From assembly GCF_001662305.1 (NCBI RefSeq), contig NZ_BDEP01000007.1, positions 62,001 to 126,000 on the forward strand: 64,000 nucleotides of DNA, in the 5' to 3' direction. Numbering within the stretch: position 1 is the first letter of the stretch; each line of letters opens with the position of its first letter. This document shows positions 9,772-18,294 of this stretch, in pieces. The notes under the pieces are model-generated. The model saw only the letters and a program-made list of their open reading frames with translations. It made no database searches and was not told the DNA's origin. The stretch is from Halomonas caseinilytica. GTDB lineage: Bacteria; Pseudomonadota; Gammaproteobacteria; Pseudomonadales; Halomonadaceae. Both the position numbers and the translations under genes were made by a program.

Positions 9772-10404
9772 TCATCCGCGACGGCACCTGCCAAGCCGGT
9801 CGGGCAGCATGCCGCGCTCGAGGAGAAAATCGACGATGGTATCCAGTCCTATGCCATCGTGCAGGTTGGTGAACACGAAGGGCCGCTCGCCACGCATCAT
9901 GGTGGCATCGCGCTCCATCACGTCGAGCGAGGCGTGAACCTGCTCGGCGATGTCGATCTTGTTGATGATCAGCAGGTCCGACTTGGTAATGCCTGGCCCT
10001 CCCTTGCGCGGGATCTTGTCGCCGGCCGAGACATCGATGACATACAGCGTCAGATCGGATAGCTCCGGGCTGAAGGTCGCCGACAGGTTGTCGCCACCGG
10101 ATTCGACCAGCACCAGTTCGAGCCCTGGGTGGCGTGCCTGAAGATCGTCGATGGCAGCGAGATTCATCGAGGCATCCTCGCGGATCGCGGTGTGCGGACA
10201 ACCGCCGGTCTCGACCCCGAGAATCCGGTCGGCAGGCAGCGCCTGATGATGTGTCAGGAAGTCGGCATCCTCACGGGTATAGATATCGTTGGTCACCACC
10301 GCGAGGTCGTAGTGATCGCGCAATGCCAGGCACAACTGCTTGAGCAACGCCGTCTTGCCGGAGCCCACCGGACCACCGACGCCTACACGCAGGCAATGTT
10401 TCAT
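9772..10404 (-). CDS. ureG: urease accessory GTPase UreG
   Basis: UreG is the GTPase that delivers nickel to apo-urease with UreF, UreD and UreE. Visible motifs are the P-loop GPVGSGKT (11-18), the conserved Cys-Pro-His metal site in [15 protein letters not shown] (Cys69, His71), ESGGDNLSA, and the guanine-specificity motif INKIDIA. Length 210 fits the family. It is separated from ureF by 250 bases that hold two hairpins, an unusually wide gap inside a urease operon. Confidence 0.95.
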   Translation of the reverse strand: MKHCLRVGVGGPVGSGKTALLKQLCLALRDHYDLAVVTNDIYTREDADFLTHHQALPADRILGVETGGCPHTAIREDASMNLAAIDDLQARHPGLELVLVESGGDNLSATFSPELSDLTLYVIDVSAGDKIPRKGGPGITKSDLLIINKIDIAEQVHASLDVMERDATMMRGERPFVFTNLHDGIGLDTIVDFLLERGMLPDRLGRCRRG

Positions 10405-10513
10405 CTCATTTTCTCCTTGGCCGTCAGGGCGGCTCTGTCAGGTTTGCGGTACAGCCAGGCCGCTGCCGAATCCACCTCGCGTGGCCGCTGGTGACTCGGT
10501 CGAGGCGACGCGG

Positions 10514-10569
10514 TCGATCTTCAGGGAGGAAGATCGAGGAAAGCCGGCACAGGGCGGTGCCGTCTTTCC
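10514..10569. repeat. two consecutive hairpins in the ureF-ureG gap
   Basis: The 250-base gap 10405-10654 holds no gene. First hairpin: TCGATCTTC (10514-10522) pairs with GAAGATCGA (10529-10537) around AGGGAG. Immediately after, GGAAAG-C-CGGCAC (10538-10550) pairs with GTGCCG-T-CTTTCC (10557-10569) with one mismatch and a 6-nt loop. Neither is followed by a T-run, so they look like RNA-processing/stability structures or a remnant repeat rather than a terminator. Confidence 0.6.
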
Positions 10570-10654
10570 GACCACAGGAGACCGACCGAGGCGCCAGGGT
10601 TTCGGACGCGGGGCGTGGTGCGCGCAGTGCGCAGGCCTGGCCGGCTTCCATCTG

Positions 10655-11344
10655 TCAACTTCGAAACAACCGCGAATACTGGGTCTCGTGCAGGGCGCTG
10701 GCGAGCGCCAGGCCGGGCAGTGCCGGCCCGAGCTCATCGTCGGGCAGCGTCAACGCCGTCTCGACCGCTCGGGTCAGGGCGGGCCGCATGCGCTCGATGA
10801 TACGCTGCGCCGCCGTCTGGCCCAGCGGCAATGCCTTGCAGGCCACGGCCAGTTGGTTCTCGAGCCAGGCCCAGGCAAAGCCCAGCAGTGCCGACCGCTC
10901 ATCGATGTCGCGCCGCCAGGCAGCCAGGCCGAACATCACCACATAGCCTGGTGACTCGGGAGGCCGCGGCGCTGACGGCAAGAGCGCCAGGTTGTCCAGA
11001 AGGCGTACCAGCGCAGCACCCAGGCGTTCCTCCTCCTCGAGCAATTCACGGGTCTCGCGGTTGGCCAGGAGCCAGTCGTTCCAGTACGTCAGCGCCGCCG
11101 AATCGCCTGCCGCCCAGGCTCGCATGGCACGGGCCAGCACCGGCAGATCGCAATGCATCAGCCCATCGTCGAGCACGCCATGCACCCAGGTCTCGAGGCT
11201 CTTTTCGTCGCCCACCCAGCCAAGCTCGAAGGCGCTCTCCAGCCCCTGCGACCAGGCGAAGGCCCCGATCGGCAACGCCGGGCTGACCAGTTGCAGCAGC
11301 CCCACCAGCGCCAACGGATCAGGGTGGCCGGATTCAATGGGCAT
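10655..11344 (-). CDS. ureF: urease accessory protein UreF
   Basis: UreF forms the UreDFG complex that gates GTP-dependent nickel insertion. The product from ATG 11344 has 229 residues, the usual length, and shows the family segments LLQLVSPALPIGAFAWSQGLE near the N-terminus (in part) and ALHETQYSRLFRS at the C-terminus. The start overlaps the end of ureE by 11 bases, consistent with translational coupling; an in-frame ATG at 11356 is an alternative. Confidence 0.93.
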   Translation of the reverse strand: MPIESGHPDPLALVGLLQLVSPALPIGAFAWSQGLESAFELGWVGDEKSLETWVHGVLDDGLMHCDLPVLARAMRAWAAGDSAALTYWNDWLLANRETRELLEEEERLGAALVRLLDNLALLPSAPRPPESPGYVVMFGLAAWRRDIDERSALLGFAWAWLENQLAVACKALPLGQTAAQRIIERMRPALTRAVETALTLPDDELGPALPGLALASALHETQYSRLFRS

Positions 11345-11807
11345 GATCGTGGCCATGATGATGGCGGCCACCGTCGTAGGCGCCAGGCTCGGGATCGAAT
11401 GGCGCCTCGTGATACTCGAGTCTGGCGCCGAGCCGTTCGGCCAGGGCCTCCAGCACATGGTCCGGCGGGAAGCGCACGAAACCGCCGCGTTCGCCCTCTC
11501 CCAGCGCCAGTTGCACATGGCGGTTGCCCAGATGGTAGGCGAGCCTGGCCTGCGGCAATCCGGCATCGACCCATGCCGTGACTACCGACTCGTCGGCCGC
11601 CCTCACCCGGATCACCTCGCCGCTTCCGGCACGCAGGCCGTCGCCGTCGCGCAGTACCGGGCCGCGCTCCAGGAACAGGCCGAGCTCGCGTCCCGCATCG
11701 CTCATCGCCTTGAGCCGGCCCAGCACACGACGCTCATAGGGCAACGTCAGGGTATCGGTGGCGCGGTCTGCCGCGATGGGTCCCAGGCGTTCGATCAGTG
11801 TCAGCAT
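11334..11807 (-). CDS. ureE: urease metallochaperone UreE
   Basis: UreE is the nickel-binding chaperone of urease. The start at ATG 11807 (AAGGAA nine bases upstream) gives MLTLIERLG as in relatives and 157 residues; an upstream in-frame ATG at 11846 is less likely. The C-terminus is His-rich (GGRHHHGHDHAH), the classic surface nickel-binding tail, and the conserved interface His is in YHLGNRHVQL. Confidence 0.93.
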   Translation of the reverse strand: MLTLIERLGPIAADRATDTLTLPYERRVLGRLKAMSDAGRELGLFLERGPVLRDGDGLRAGSGEVIRVRAADESVVTAWVDAGLPQARLAYHLGNRHVQLALGEGERGGFVRFPPDHVLEALAERLGARLEYHEAPFDPEPGAYDGGRHHHGHDHAH

Positions 11808-11865
11808 CGTCGTCGTTTCCTTGCCTCCGGGCTTTCTGCCAAGCATGGCGCTATCTCCACAGGGT

Positions 11866-13569
11866 TCAGAACAGGTGATAACGCTGCGCCAGCGGCAGCT
11901 CGCTGGCCGGCTCGCAGGTCAGCAGCTCGCCGTCACAACGCACCTCATAGGTCTGGGGATCGACCTTCAGGTCGGGGCAGGCGTCGTTGAGCTTCATGTC
12001 AGCCTTGCGCACGCCGCGCACGTGGCGACAGGCGGAAAGCTCGCTGGCCAGCCCCAGCCTTTCCTTGATCCCGGCGTCCAGGGCCGCCTGACTGACGAAC
12101 GACAGGCGCGTGCGGCTCGCTGCCCGCCCCAGCGCACCGAACATCGGTCGGTAATGCACCGGCTGAGGCGTGGGAATGGACCCATTGGGGTCGCCCATGG
12201 GGGCCAGAGCGATCATGCCTCCCTTGAGAACCAGCGCTGGCTTGACGCCGAAGAAGGCAGGGTCCCACAGCACCAGGTCGGCCAGCTTGCCGACCTCTAC
12301 CGAGCCCACCTCGTGGGCAATGCCATGCGTCAATGCCGGATTGATGGTGGTCTTGGCGATATAGCGGCGAGCGCGAAAGTTGTCGGCACCGCGCTTGGCA
12401 TCCTCTGACAGCAGGCCACGCTGAACCTTCATCTTGTGCGCGGTCTGCCAGGTCCGGCAGATCACCTCGCCGACCCGTCCCATGGCCTGGGCATCCGAGG
12501 CGATCATGGAAATCACGCCCATATCCTGAAGGATATCCTCGGCGGCGATGGTCTCGCGCCGGATGCGCGAGTCGGCGAAGGCCACGTCCTCGGGGATCGA
12601 CGGATCCAAGTGATGGCACACCATCAGCATGTCCAAGTGCTCGTCGATGGTGTTCACCGTGTAGGGCCGGGTCGGGTTGGTGGAAGACGGCAGGACATGG
12701 TCGAGGGCGCAGGCGGTGAGGATATCCGGTGCGTGCCCGCCCCCAGCGCCTTCGGTGTGGTAGGTGTGGATACCGCGCCCCCGGAAGGCGGCGAGTGTAT
12801 CCTCGACGAAGCCCGATTCGTTCAGGGTATCGGTATGGATGGCGATCTGGACGTCGAAGCGCTCGGCCACGCTCAGGCAGTTGTCGATGGATGCCGGTGT
12901 GGTGCCCCAGTCCTCGTGCAGCTTGAGCCCCATGGCGCCCGCCTCGATCTGGGCGTCGAGCGACTCGGGCAGACTGGCATTGCCCTTGCCGAGCAGGCCG
13001 ATGTTCATCGGTAACTCATCCACGGCCTGGAGCATCCGGCCGATGTGCCAGGCGCCTGGGGTGCAGGTCGTGGCATTGGAGCCAGTAGCCGGTCCCGTGC
13101 CACCTCCCAGCATGGTGGTCACACCGCTGGACAGCGCCTCCTCCACTTGCTGTGGGCAGATGAAGTGCACGTGTGAATCGATGTGACCGGCGGTGAGGAT
13201 CTTGCCCTCGCCGGCGATGATCTCGGTACCGGGACCAATGACGATCTGCACATCGGGTTGGGTATCGGGATTGCCGGCCTTGCCGATGGCGGCGATGCGT
13301 CCGCCCTTGAGTCCCACATCGGCCTTGACGATGCCCCACCAATCGAGGATCAGCGCATTGGTGATCACGGTATCCATCACCGCATCGTCATGGCGCTGGC
13401 TCTGGCCCATGCCATCGCGAATCACCTTGCCACCGCCGAACTTCACCTCGTCTCCATAGTGGGTGGCATCGCTTTCCACCTCGATCCACAGCTCGGTATC
13501 ACCGAGTCGTACCCGATCCCCCGTCGTCGGTCCGTACATATCGGCATAGGCTTGCCGGCTTATCTTCAT
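11866..13569 (-). CDS. ureC: urease alpha subunit
   Basis: The catalytic subunit hydrolyses urea to ammonia and carbamate at a di-nickel centre. All ligands are present with a shift of one from Klebsiella numbering: His133 and His135 (DSHVH), carbamylated Lys216 (GLKLHEDWG), His245 ([10 protein letters not shown]), His271, Asp359 (ASDAQAMGR); the flap Cys318 and His319 sit in MVCHHL. Length 567 is standard. ATGA overlap with ureB shows coupling. Confidence 0.97.
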   Translation of the reverse strand: MKISRQAYADMYGPTTGDRVRLGDTELWIEVESDATHYGDEVKFGGGKVIRDGMGQSQRHDDAVMDTVITNALILDWWGIVKADVGLKGGRIAAIGKAGNPDTQPDVQIVIGPGTEIIAGEGKILTAGHIDSHVHFICPQQVEEALSSGVTTMLGGGTGPATGSNATTCTPGAWHIGRMLQAVDELPMNIGLLGKGNASLPESLDAQIEAGAMGLKLHEDWGTTPASIDNCLSVAERFDVQIAIHTDTLNESGFVEDTLAAFRGRGIHTYHTEGAGGGHAPDILTACALDHVLPSSTNPTRPYTVNTIDEHLDMLMVCHHLDPSIPEDVAFADSRIRRETIAAEDILQDMGVISMIASDAQAMGRVGEVICRTWQTAHKMKVQRGLLSEDAKRGADNFRARRYIAKTTINPALTHGIAHEVGSVEVGKLADLVLWDPAFFGVKPALVLKGGMIALAPMGDPNGSIPTPQPVHYRPMFGALGRAASRTRLSFVSQAALDAGIKERLGLASELSACRHVRGVRKADMKLNDACPDLKVDPQTYEVRCDGELLTCEPASELPLAQRYHLF

Positions 13570-13919
13570 GATGACGCTCCCTTGCCGTCGGTCCCGGCAG
13601 TCGCGGGCGTGCTGGAAAGCGGCCCCATCACCTCACCGCGGAAGCCGAAGACATGCCGGCTCCCCGCATAGGGAATCAGCGTGACGTCGCGGCTCTGCCC
13701 GGGCTCGAAGCGAATCGCCGTACCGGCGGCCACGTCCAGGCGATAGCCTCGTGCCCGATCACGCTCGAACACCAGGGCCGGATTGACCTCGGCAAAGTGA
13801 TAATGGGAGCCGACCTGGATAGGCCGATCGCCGGTATTGGCAACCTCGATGGTGATCCGCGGTCGTCCTTCACAAAGCGCAATCTCGCCATCCTGGAGCT
13901 GGTATTCACCGGGAATCAT
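13566..13919 (-). CDS. ureB: urease beta subunit
   Basis: Structural subunit of the urease trimer. The start at ATG 13919 gives [19 protein letters not shown], the conserved N-terminus, and 117 residues; upstream in-frame ATGs add a leader not seen in the family. Conserved [13 protein letters not shown] and the [19 protein letters not shown] stretch are present. The stop overlaps the ureC start by four bases. Confidence 0.95.
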   Translation of the reverse strand: MIPGEYQLQDGEIALCEGRPRITIEVANTGDRPIQVGSHYHFAEVNPALVFERDRARGYRLDVAAGTAIRFEPGQSRDVTLIPYAGSRHVFGFRGEVMGPLSSTPATAGTDGKGASS

Positions 13920-14008
13920 AGAGCTCGTCCCTCTTCGATGTGTGGCTGTCATCAACGGCTGAAACGGAACGCACGAAGCCAACGCCGCATGGCCGAGTGC
14001 CGCCAGGC

Positions 14009-14311
14009 TCAGACGATGGGATCGTGGATGGTGACCAGCTTGGTCCCGTCCGGAAAGGTGGCCTCCACCTGCACCTGATCGATCATCTCGGCTACCCCTT
14101 CCATGACATCGTCGCGTCCGAGGACCTCTCGTCCTTCACTCATCAGCTCGGCCACGCTGCGGCCGTCACGGGCTCCTTCCATGATCCAGCAGCTGATCAA
14201 TGCCATGGCCTCGGGGTAATTCAACCGGAGGCCGCGATCACGCCGCCGCTCCGCCAGCAGTCCCGCCGTGAACAGCAGCAGCTTGTCCTTGTCGCGAGGG
14301 GTCAGTTCCAT
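14009..14311 (-). CDS. ureA: urease gamma subunit
   Basis: The smallest urease subunit, 100 residues, full length from [19 protein letters not shown] to the C-terminal [15 protein letters not shown]. It is followed 89 bases later by ureB. It is separated from ureD by 160 bases containing a heptad repeat array. Confidence 0.97.
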   Translation of the reverse strand: MELTPRDKDKLLLFTAGLLAERRRDRGLRLNYPEAMALISCWIMEGARDGRSVAELMSEGREVLGRDDVMEGVAEMIDQVQVEATFPDGTKLVTIHDPIV

Positions 14312-14366
14312 AGCAGTAGCTCCCGAACCATGTCGTTGATCTTCTGTGTCCTAGATGTTGCAACCA

Positions 14367-14468
14367 AGCTGGAAGAGCGGCGCTCCGCGCCTGGAAGCGG
14401 GAAGCAGGAAGAAACCCCATTGCCTGGATACCGGAGACTTCCAGCTTCTGACTTCAAGCTTCCAGCTC
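14367..14468. repeat. inverted heptad repeat (GGAAG core, 7-bp phase)
   Basis: Plus strand 14392-14412 holds three 7-mers: TGGAAGC, GGGAAGC, AGGAAGA. Minus strand 14465-14438 holds four related 7-mers: TGGAAGC, TTGAAGT, CAGAAGC, TGGAAGT. The two arrays face each other across about 25 bases and can pair imperfectly, with a further TGGAAGA at about 14369. The element fills the gap between ureD and ureA. A same-phase purine array occurs at 28649-28677. Confidence 0.6.
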
Positions 14469-14471
14469 CCA

Positions 14472-15362
14472 TCATGTCTTCCAGATCCGTGGCACCTGCG
14501 CCTCGCGCCCCGCCAGTCGTGGCCGCAACACCGTCCAGGCCGCTTCGCACAACGACCAGGCCTCGTTGCGCGCATCGCCCAGATAACGCAACAGCAGAAC
14601 CTCGTTGCGGGCCGTGACGGCCCAGCGTCGCGAACTCGGCAATGCATCACGCAAGGCCGCGATGGCGTCTTGTGGGTCGTCGAGCCCCACTGCCCAGAGC
14701 GAGGCCTGGACCGTGGCGCCACCCTGCCCCCAATGACCAAGAAAGCGCGGATGATCAGGGTCCAGGGGTTGTCGCTCCCGCCATAGCGGACGCCCCTCCC
14801 GTGTCATGTGAAAGCGTTGTTCCAGGTATCCGGTCGCAAACGGCAAATGACTCGCCGGCCGTCCCAAGGCCAGCACCTCCCAGCCCAGACAACGGGCCTG
14901 GCTGCCGAGCTCGATGGTCGTCGTCTGCCTGCCCCGCGAGCCATCGAAGGCAATGGTCTCCTGGGGCAGCCACTCCAGCAGGGCGTTGTCCGCCACCCGC
15001 AATCGAGCGTTCTGCTCCCAGGCCACGGCGTGGCTGTCCGTTCGGTAGAGCTTGTTGGCGGCCGGCGTGGTCAACAGCGCCTGGGCACCGGCTGCCACCT
15101 CGACCTCGATGTTCAGCGCATCGCCACTGACCACCCCGCCGGGCGGATGCAACAGATAGACATGGCAAGTCCCCGTACGCCCTTCCGGATAAAAGGATCG
15201 CTGGACGCGCAATGGGCCCCGATGATGCGCCCGCACCAGGCGGGTACGGCCATCCGCATGAGCATCGAAGCCCAGTTCCAGCGAGGCCGCCCAACGGCGA
15301 TGACCATCGAAACGGTGACCGGACTCGGTGGTCGACGGAATGGCGCGCGGAATGGCCGTCAT
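14472..15362 (-). CDS. ureD: urease accessory protein UreD
   Basis: UreD (UreH) is the scaffold that binds apo-urease and recruits UreF-UreG. The 296-residue product has the family segments YPEGRTGTCHVYLLHPPGG (part), VSGDALNIEV, TTPAANKLYRT and WLPQETIAFDGS. It is the first gene of the urease operon, with a sigma-54 type promoter ending about 50 bases before the ATG. Confidence 0.95.
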   Translation of the reverse strand: MTAIPRAIPSTTESGHRFDGHRRWAASLELGFDAHADGRTRLVRAHHRGPLRVQRSFYPEGRTGTCHVYLLHPPGGVVSGDALNIEVEVAAGAQALLTTPAANKLYRTDSHAVAWEQNARLRVADNALLEWLPQETIAFDGSRGRQTTTIELGSQARCLGWEVLALGRPASHLPFATGYLEQRFHMTREGRPLWRERQPLDPDHPRFLGHWGQGGATVQASLWAVGLDDPQDAIAALRDALPSSRRWAVTARNEVLLLRYLGDARNEAWSLCEAAWTVLRPRLAGREAQVPRIWKT

Positions 15363-15408
15363 TGACGAGGGTCCTTATGCATCCGGTGGCAATCATTGCC
15401 TCATACTG

Positions 15409-15425
15409 AGCAAGCCGCGTACCAA
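15409..15425 (-). promoter_or_regulatory. sigma-54 type -24/-12 promoter before ureD
   Basis: Minus-strand sequence TTGGTACGCGGCTTGCT. It keeps the invariant GG (15423-15422) and GC (15411-15410) separated by exactly ten bases, and differs from the consensus TTGGCACG-N4-TTGC at one -24 position. Predicted transcription start is near 15398, about 35 bases before ureD. Confidence 0.75.
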
Positions 15426-15530
15426 TCTGGTGAAGTGACGAAAAAACCATTTTCAATCATTGAGTTACCTTGTACACAGAAAGGTATCCAGCTACCGGCA
15501 TGCACCACAGCAACCGGTGAACAGCCCGCT

Positions 15531-15553
15531 TTGCGCACCATACGAGTGCGCAA
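15531..15553. promoter_or_regulatory. NtrC-type enhancer site upstream of ureD
   Basis: TTGCGCAC-N7-GTGCGCAA, a perfect 8+8 palindrome that contains the NtrC half-site pair GCAC-N7-GTGC. It is centred about 145 bp upstream of the predicted ureD start, the usual distance for NtrC activator sites of sigma-54 promoters. Confidence 0.7.
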
Positions 15554-15583
15554 TAGCCCCAATTGCACCGACACAGAGCATAA

Positions 15584-15613
15584 CGCCCGCTGCGGTCGAC
15601 ACCGTGGCGGGCG
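15584..15613 (-). terminator. hairpin after urtE
   Basis: CGCCCGC (15584-15590) pairs with GCGGGCG (15607-15613) across 16 bases; on the minus strand it is followed by TTATGCT. It lies 17 bases after the urtE stop and upstream of the ureD control region, so it probably separates the urt and ure transcripts. Confidence 0.55.
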
Positions 15614-15629
15614 CTCGTGGCGCCAGAAC

Positions 15630-16328
15630 CTAGACAGTCAAATGCTCCTTGATCAGCGCATCGGAGAGCTCGCCGATGTCGCCTCCGGCCACCGACCGAC
15701 CGCGGTCCAGGATGGCAAAACGATCGGCGTACCGGCGCGCAAAAGGCAGTTTCTGCTCCACCAGCAGCACGGTCAGGCCGTCCTCGGCGATCAGCCGGCG
15801 GATCACCTCGCCGATCTGGGTGACGATATTGGGCTGGATGCCCTCTCCCGGCTCGTCGAGGATCAACAGACGCGGCTCCAGCACCAGGGCGCGCCCGATG
15901 GCCAGTTGCTGCTGCTGGCCGCCGGAGAGGTCGCCACCGCGGCGATGACGCATTTCGGCCAGCACCGGGAAAAGCTCATGAATGCGCTCGGGAATCGACT
16001 TGCGACCGTCGCCACGCGCGGCCAGGCCGGTACGCAGATTTTCCTCGACCGTGAGCAGCGGAAATATCTGTCGGCCCTGGGGCACATAGCCGATGCCCAG
16101 TCGCGAGCGCTCCTCCACGCGCTTGCGGGTCAATTCCACGTCGTCGGCATAGCGGATACTGCCGGAGGCCGTGGCCACCTCGCCCATGACCGCCTTCATC
16201 AGCGTGGTCTTGCCAACCCCGTTGCGTCCCATCACGCAGGTGCACTGCCCCGCCGGCACCTCAAGGTCGAGATCCCAGAGCGTGTGGCTCTCGCCGTAGA
16301 ACTGGTTGAGCGTGTCGATGCTCAGCAT
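15630..16328 (-). CDS. urtE: urea ABC transporter ATPase UrtE
   Basis: LivF-type ATPase of the high-affinity urea importer. Walker A GRNGVGKTT (34-42), Q-loop VPQGRQIFP, signature LSGGQQQQLAIGRAL (134-148) and Walker B LLILDEP (154-160) are intact in 232 residues. The GEGIQPNI segment after Walker B is typical of UrtE. Its ATG overlaps the urtD stop by one base (TGATG). Confidence 0.95.
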   Translation of the reverse strand: MLSIDTLNQFYGESHTLWDLDLEVPAGQCTCVMGRNGVGKTTLMKAVMGEVATASGSIRYADDVELTRKRVEERSRLGIGYVPQGRQIFPLLTVEENLRTGLAARGDGRKSIPERIHELFPVLAEMRHRRGGDLSGGQQQQLAIGRALVLEPRLLILDEPGEGIQPNIVTQIGEVIRRLIAEDGLTVLLVEQKLPFARRYADRFAILDRGRSVAGGDIGELSDALIKEHLTV

Positions 16329-17167
16329 CAGTCGACCTCCTCCTCGGTTCCCAGGTACACCTCGACCACCTTGGGATCGCTGGCGACCCGGTCCATGCTG
16401 CCCTCGGCCAGCACGCTACCCTGGTGCAGTACCGTCACGGTGCGCGCGATGGAACGCACGAAGCCCATGTCATGTTCGACGACCACCACCGACTGCCTGC
16501 CCTTGCCGGCCAGGCCGGTGAGCAGCTCGGCGGTGCGCTCCATCTCCTGCTCGGTCATGCCGGCCACCGGCTCGTCCACCAGCAGCAGGCGCGGCCGTTG
16601 CATCAGCAGCATGCCGATCTCCAGCCACTGCTTCTGGCCGTGGGACAGGATGCCCGACGGCGCATGACGCAACTCGATGAGGCCAATGGTCGCCAGCACC
16701 TCCTCGATGCGGTCGCGCACCTCGCCGGTCAAACGCGCGGTCAGCGTGGGCAGAATGCGCTTGTCGGCGGCCATGGCCAGCTCCAGGTTCTCGAAGACCG
16801 TCAATGCCTCGAACACCGTGGGTTTCTGGAACTTGCGGCCGATACCGAGGCTGGCGATCTCCGGTTCGTTCATGGTCAGCAGGTCGTGACGGCTGCCGAA
16901 CCACGCCGAGCCGGTATCGGGTCGGGTCTTGCCGGTGATGATGTCCATCATGGTGGTCTTGCCGGCCCCGTTGGGACCGATGATGCAACGCAGCTCGCCG
17001 TCGTCGATGGTCAGGTTGAGGGCATCGATGGCCTTGAAGCCGTCGAAGCTGACACTGACGTCTTCCAGATAAAGGATGGGACCGTGGCGCACGTCCACCG
17101 GCGACGCCGCCGGCGCCAGGAAGTCGAAGACGCGATCGCGATCGGCCAGGGATTGCAGGAAACTCAT
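16328..17167 (-). CDS. urtD: urea ABC transporter ATPase UrtD
   Basis: LivG-type ATPase partner of UrtE, 279 residues from ATG 17167. Walker A GPNGAGKTT (64-72), signature LSHGQKQWLEIG and Walker B LLLVDEPVAGMT are seen. The GRKFQKPTVFE segment is a family feature. An N-terminal extension of about 30 residues precedes the ATPase fold. It overlaps urtC by four bases (ATGA) and abuts urtE. Confidence 0.95.
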   Translation of the reverse strand: MSFLQSLADRDRVFDFLAPAASPVDVRHGPILYLEDVSVSFDGFKAIDALNLTIDDGELRCIIGPNGAGKTTMMDIITGKTRPDTGSAWFGSRHDLLTMNEPEIASLGIGRKFQKPTVFEALTVFENLELAMAADKRILPTLTARLTGEVRDRIEEVLATIGLIELRHAPSGILSHGQKQWLEIGMLLMQRPRLLLVDEPVAGMTEQEMERTAELLTGLAGKGRQSVVVVEHDMGFVRSIARTVTVLHQGSVLAEGSMDRVASDPKVVEVYLGTEEEVD

Positions 17168-18288
17168 GTGGCAGCCTCCCCTGCGGTCGGTTGTGATGTT
17201 GCGGCGCGACGCCGGAGACGCAGGCACAGCAAACCGGCGATGCCCTTGGGCAGGAAGACGGTGACCAGCACGAACATGCCACCCAGGGCGAACAGCCAGG
17301 CATCGGGCATCACCCCGGTGAATACCGTCTTGGCATAGTTGACCAGCAGCGCGCCGATCACCGCCCCGTAGAGGGTGGCGCGGCCGCCGAGCGCTACCCA
17401 CAGCACCACTTCGATGGAGAAGATCGGCGAGAACTCGCTGGGATTGATGATGCCCACCTGGGGCACGTAGAGAGCGCCGGCCAGCCCGGCAAGCATCGCC
17501 GAGACCACGAAGACGAACAGTTGGAAACGCTCGACCCGATAGCCCAGAAAGCGGGCTCGCGCCTCGGCGTCGCGGCAGGCCACGCTGACCCGGCCCAGCT
17601 TGCTGGCGACGATCGCCCGGCACAGCACATAGCCCAGTGCCAGAGCGATGCCGGTGGCGAGGAACAGTCCCAGCCGGGTGGCGTCGCTTCTCAGGTCGAA
17701 GCCCAGCAGCTCGCGGAAATCGGTGAGGCCGTTGTTGCCACCGAAGCCCATCTCGTTGCGGAAGAAGGCCAGCATCAGGGCGAAGGTCATGGCCTGGGTG
17801 ATGATCGACAGATACACCCCGGTGACACGCGAGCGAAATGCCAGAAAACCGAACACCAGCGCCAAAAGGCCCGGCGCCAGCAACACCATCAAGAAGGCGA
17901 ACCACGGCATGTCGAAGCCTAGCCAGTACCAGGGCAGGCTGTCCCAGTCCAGGAACACCATGAAATCCGGCAGCACAGGGTCTCCGTAGGTACCCCGATC
18001 ACCGATCTGTCGCATCAGGTACATGCCCATGGCATAGCCGCCCAGGGCGAAGAAGGCGCCATGGCCGAGGCTGAGAATGCCCAGATAGCCCCACACCAGA
18101 TCGACGGCCACCGCCAGCAGTGCATAGCTGAGGTACTTGCCGAGCAGCGTCACCGCATAGGTGGAGACATGCAGAGGATGGCCCACCGGCACGGCCAGGT
18201 TGAGCAATGTCACCAACGCCAGGGCGGCCAGCAGGATGCCCAGGAACAGCCGGGTGGCGCGCTCACGAAAAGGTCTCGTCAACCACAT
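17164..18288 (-). CDS. urtC: urea ABC transporter permease UrtC
   Basis: LivM-type permease, 374 residues with about nine to ten membrane segments. Family landmarks are DLVWGYLGILSLGHGAFFALGGYAMGMYLM (in part), FRSRVTGVYLSIITQAMT and GFGGNNGLTDF. The C-terminal tail is short and basic. It follows urtB by six bases and is coupled to urtD. Confidence 0.95.
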   Translation of the reverse strand: MWLTRPFRERATRLFLGILLAALALVTLLNLAVPVGHPLHVSTYAVTLLGKYLSYALLAVAVDLVWGYLGILSLGHGAFFALGGYAMGMYLMRQIGDRGTYGDPVLPDFMVFLDWDSLPWYWLGFDMPWFAFLMVLLAPGLLALVFGFLAFRSRVTGVYLSIITQAMTFALMLAFFRNEMGFGGNNGLTDFRELLGFDLRSDATRLGLFLATGIALALGYVLCRAIVASKLGRVSVACRDAEARARFLGYRVERFQLFVFVVSAMLAGLAGALYVPQVGIINPSEFSPIFSIEVVLWVALGGRATLYGAVIGALLVNYAKTVFTGVMPDAWLFALGGMFVLVTVFLPKGIAGLLCLRLRRRAATSQPTAGEAAT

Positions 18289-18294
18289 GGCGAA

